NCBI GenBank assembly: GCA_964353255.1
Contig: CAYGVJ010000006.1
Span: 3,323-67,322, forward strand
DNA length: 64,000 bases
Source of the DNA: VFZS01 sp964353255
GTDB lineage: Bacteria; Acidobacteriota; Terriglobia; Bryobacterales; Bryobacteraceae
Direction of reading: 5' to 3'
The notes below the pieces were generated by a model. The model saw nothing but the letters and a program-made list of their open reading frames with translations. It searched no databases and was not told the origin of the DNA. This document shows, piece after piece, positions 61,985 to 64,000 of this stretch; position 1 is the stretch's first letter; the number at the start of each line of letters is the position of its first letter. Made by a program: the position numbers and the translations under genes.

Positions 61985-62025
61985 TCAGATCTCGAATACC
62001 GCGCCCGTGTCCGCGCTGGTCACGA
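61985..62025 (-). repeat. Orphan copy of the ilvD 3-prime end (att-like direct repeat, left)
   Basis: On the minus strand this reads VTSADTGAVFEI and a stop, the C-terminus of dihydroxy-acid dehydratase. It shares 28 exact bases (61998-62025) with 62847-62874, and 37 of 41 bp overall with 62834-62874. The two copies are direct repeats on either side of the MNT/HEPN genes. Confidence 0.85.
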
Positions 62026-62091
62026 GGCGGGCATCACGTGCCGGCCGGGTACCAGGCTCATCGGGCCGGAGATCCGCTATCATGGACGGGG

Positions 62092-62412
62092 ATGGGCATT
62101 GAGCCAGTACTGGCGGAAGAAATCGTCCGGCGCATCCTGGCTGTGACACAGCCTGACCGTATCATCCTGTTCGGCTCGGCTGCCACTGCGGAGATGACAC
62201 GCGACAGCGACATCGACTTGCTGGTCATCGAGCGTTCCAGCCCGGACCCTCGCCAGCAGAGCGTCAGAATCCGGCGGGCCTTGCGCGGCTTGGGTTACCC
62301 GTTCGACATCGTCGTAATGGCCGCTGACTGGTTCGAGGAGACCAAGAGCGTCATTGGCGGCCTCGCCTACCCGGCGAACAAGTACGGCAGGGTCATTTAT
62401 GAGCGGGGCTGA
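62092..62412 (+). CDS. MNT-type nucleotidyltransferase (antitoxin of the HEPN/MNT pair)
   Basis: 106 residues. Polymerase-beta nucleotidyltransferase motif LFGSAATAEMTRDSDIDLLV with Gly28-Ser29 and Asp40/Asp42. Minimal nucleotidyltransferases of this kind neutralise HEPN toxins, in known cases by AMPylating them. The start at 62092 gives a normal-length protein, preceded by GGACGGGG. Its end overlaps the HEPN gene by 14 bp. The pair is enclosed by duplicated ilvD ends. Confidence 0.88.
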   Translation: MGIEPVLAEEIVRRILAVTQPDRIILFGSAATAEMTRDSDIDLLVIERSSPDPRQQSVRIRRALRGLGYPFDIVVMAADWFEETKSVIGGLAYPANKYGRVIYERG

Positions 62413-62830
62413 CGCGGCCTTGCGCGGCTTGGTCCGCCAGTGGCTGGACAAGGCGGAGGAGGACTTCGCCGCTGCCGAGTTCCTGGTTTCGCGCGATGCC
62501 CCTTACCCTCACGTGATCGCTTTCCACGCCCAGCAAGCGGCGGAGAAGTACCTCAAGGCGTACTTGACTTGGCGACAGGTTGAATTCCCTAAAACCCACG
62601 ACTTGAATGAGCTTCTGGATCTGGTTGGAAGCGTTGATGCCGCGCTGGCGCGGGCCTTGCAAGAGGCTGACGAGCTGACGCCTTTTGGGGTCGACGTCCG
62701 CTATCCTGGCGTTTTCCCGAAGGTCACGGCTGAGGTGGCGCGCCGAGCGCTTCAAGTGGCCGGCGAGATTCGGGCGCGCGTCCTTGACTCGCTCGAACGA
62801 GAAGTCGAACCCGGTCTCCCGCGCGGTTAG
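62399..62830 (+). CDS. HEPN-domain protein (toxin of the HEPN/MNT pair)
   Basis: 143 residues, all-helical. QWLDKAEEDFAAAEFLVSRD, AFHAQQAAEKYLKAYLTWRQ and EFPKTHDLNELLDLVGSVDA are the signature of the COG2250-type HEPN family found next to MNT genes; the R...KTHDL segment is the usual conserved region. The typical RX4-6H spacing is not exact here, so RNase activity is inferred from the family. The gene overlaps MNT by 14 bp and stops 3 bp before the ilvD stop codon. Confidence 0.88.
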   Translation: MSGADAALRGLVRQWLDKAEEDFAAAEFLVSRDAPYPHVIAFHAQQAAEKYLKAYLTWRQVEFPKTHDLNELLDLVGSVDAALARALQEADELTPFGVDVRYPGVFPKVTAEVARRALQVAGEIRARVLDSLEREVEPGLPRG

Positions 62831-62833
62831 CGC

Positions 62834-62874
62834 TCAGACCTCCAGCACCGCGCCCGTGTCCGCGCTGGTCACGA
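62834..62874 (-). repeat. ilvD 3-prime end (att-like direct repeat, right)
   Basis: The genuine ilvD terminus (VTSADTGAVLEV and stop). It contains the 28-bp core identical to 61998-62025. Differences between copies are codon-level (VLEV versus VFEI), as if the left copy had once been a functional gene end. Confidence 0.85.
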
Positions 62875-64000
62875 ACTGCGCGTAGCGCGCCAGCCAGCCG
62901 CGCTTGACCTTCGGCTCGAAGGGCGGCAGGGCCTCCAACCGCCGGCGAATCTCCTCGTCGCTCAGCTTGAGCTCGATCCGCCGCGTGACCGCATTGATGT
63001 AGATGCGGTCGCCGTCGCGCACTGCGGCGATGGGGCCGCCCGCCGCCGCCTCCGGAGAAATGTGGCCGACGCACAGCCCGCGTGTGGCGCCCGAGAACCG
63101 GCCGTCAGTGATCAGCGCGGCGCGAATGCCCGCCCCCACCATGGCCGAGGTGGGCGTCAGCATCTCCTGCATGCCCGGGCCGCCGCGCGGTCCTTCGTAG
63201 CGGATCACCACGACTTCGCCATCCCTGACCTCGCCGCCCAGGATGCCCCGCAGCGCGTCGTCCTGGGACTCGTAGATGTGCGCCGCGCCTTCGTACTCCA
63301 TCATGTCCGCGGCCACGCCCGCCACCTTGACCACTGCGCCCTTGGGCGCCAGGTTGCCGAACAGGACCGCCAGGCCGCCGGTCTGCGAAAACGGCCTCCC
63401 GGCTGGCCGGATGACGTCGCCGTCGGGCGCCGGCGCGCCGGACACGCAGTCCGCCAGGGGACCGGCCACCGTCGGCACGTGCAGGTTGAGCGGCGTGCCG
63501 CCGTGCGCCGCCAGTTCCTTGAGTATCGCCCCAACGCCGCCGGCCCGATGCACGTCCTCCACATGCACCTCCGGGCGGCTGGGCGATACCTTGCAGAGGG
63601 TGGGCGTGGTGTCGGAGATCTCGTTGAGCCGGGTGAGGTCGTAGTCGATGCCGGCCGAGTGAGCCAGCGCCAGCCCGTGCAGGATGGTGTTGGTCGAGCC
63701 ACCCATGGCCATGTCCAGCACGAAAGCGTTGTCGAGCGCCTGCCGCGTGACGATGTCCAGCGGCCGCACGTTCTGCTCCAGGCAGCGCTTCAAGACGTGC
63801 GCCGCGCGCCGCACCAGCGCGATGCGCTCCGGGTTGAGCTCGGTGGTGCGCCCGTCCACCCAGCGCTCCGCCGGGATGGTACCGTTGCCGGGCAGGGCCA
63901 GGCCGATCGCCTCCCCCAGGCAGTTCATCGAGTTGGCGGTGAACATGCCGGCGCAGCTGCCGCAGCCGGGGCAAGCCCCCTCGACCATGCGGCGCAACTC
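62834..64000 (-). CDS. ilvD: Dihydroxy-acid dehydratase (N-terminus beyond the window)
   Basis: 389 codons visible; the 5-prime part lies past base 64000. IlvD/Edd family: CPGCGSCAGMFTANSMNCL with cluster-ligand Cys, DMAMGGSTNTILHGLALA, LAPKGAVVKVAG, the catalytic-loop region YEGPRGGPGMQEMLTPTSA and GRFSGATRGLCVGHISPEAA. It converts dihydroxy acids to 2-keto acids in valine, isoleucine and leucine synthesis with an Fe-S cluster and Mg2+. The C-terminus is the right-hand copy of the duplicated end described at 61985-62025. Confidence 0.94.
   Translation of the reverse strand, partial: ELRRMVEGACPGCGSCAGMFTANSMNCLGEAIGLALPGNGTIPAERWVDGRTTELNPERIALVRRAAHVLKRCLEQNVRPLDIVTRQALDNAFVLDMAMGGSTNTILHGLALAHSAGIDYDLTRLNEISDTTPTLCKVSPSRPEVHVEDVHRAGGVGAILKELAAHGGTPLNLHVPTVAGPLADCVSGAPAPDGDVIRPAGRPFSQTGGLAVLFGNLAPKGAVVKVAGVAADMMEYEGAAHIYESQDDALRGILGGEVRDGEVVVIRYEGPRGGPGMQEMLTPTSAMVGAGIRAALITDGRFSGATRGLCVGHISPEAAAGGPIAAVRDGDRIYINAVTRRIELKLSDEEIRRRLEALPPFEPKVKRGWLARYAQFVTSADTGAVLEV

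Overview
The window looks like a metagenome-assembled contig from a GC-rich member of the Acidobacteriota, probably of the Bryobacterales/Solibacter type. I infer this from tandem Oar-like TonB-dependent receptors with an N-terminal carboxypeptidase-regulatory-like domain, Tat-exported sugar isomerase-like proteins, many glycoside hydrolases without SusD partners, and abundant small palindromic repeats. A run of 100 N at 31132-31231 is flanked by an exact 55-bp duplication. It is a scaffolding gap inside an acetate kinase gene, not biology.

Bases 1-27832 hold a carbohydrate-utilisation region. It contains two tandem sugar isomerase/epimerase paralogs, two tandem TonB receptors, a LamG protein, a minus-strand block (GH29 fucosidase, ThuA-like protein, GH13 enzyme, GH95 fucosidase), a GH39 enzyme, a LacI regulator divergent from a sodium:solute symporter, a GH106 rhamnosidase with a Tat-exported enolase-superfamily enzyme, and a lactonase-type beta-propeller. 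The enzyme set points to fucose- and rhamnose-containing plant or microbial polysaccharides. A REP-associated tyrosine transposase (RAYT) flanked by inverted REP doublets sits between the symporter and the rhamnosidase.

Bases 27900-37220 mix housekeeping genes (acetate kinase, an isolated NuoI, a CoA-disulfide-reductase-like enzyme with a thioredoxin-fold protein) with four toxin-antitoxin modules: AbrB/PIN, DUF4258/DUF2283, a RelB-like/RelE pair in which RelE is fused to a long C-terminal part carrying a HEPN-type RNVLAH motif, and an AF2212-like/PIN pair between imperfect direct repeats. Bases 37241-46800 hold a STAS protein, an orphan response regulator, a pentapeptide-repeat protein, a DUF1624-type membrane protein, LolA-like, homoserine dehydrogenase, YjbQ, an outer-membrane barrel and signal peptidase I. 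A second REP doublet and a different palindrome cluster lie between them.

Bases 46836-50749 form a tight four-gene operon (DapA-type aldolase, FGGY kinase, class II aldolase, HAD phosphatase). Bases 51006-53706 are a decayed sulfur locus: a chimeric, internally deleted ATP sulfurylase pseudogene, a broken TauE/SafE gene and an intact TauE/SafE gene. A 129-bp MITE precedes a 969-residue secreted protein of unknown family. The last part holds a nitroreductase, a GH67-like large hydrolase, a Gfo/Idh/MocA oxidoreductase, a Phd/PIN pair, and an MNT/HEPN pair that lies between the end of ilvD and a second copy of the ilvD 3-prime end. ilvD runs off the window.

The most unusual items are the RelE-HEPN fusion, the MNT/HEPN cassette bounded by duplicated ilvD ends, and the chimeric sat pseudogene. 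A recurring pattern is a TANNNT-like box 6-10 nt before start codons that lack a Shine-Dalgarno, which suggests leaderless or nearly leaderless transcripts.
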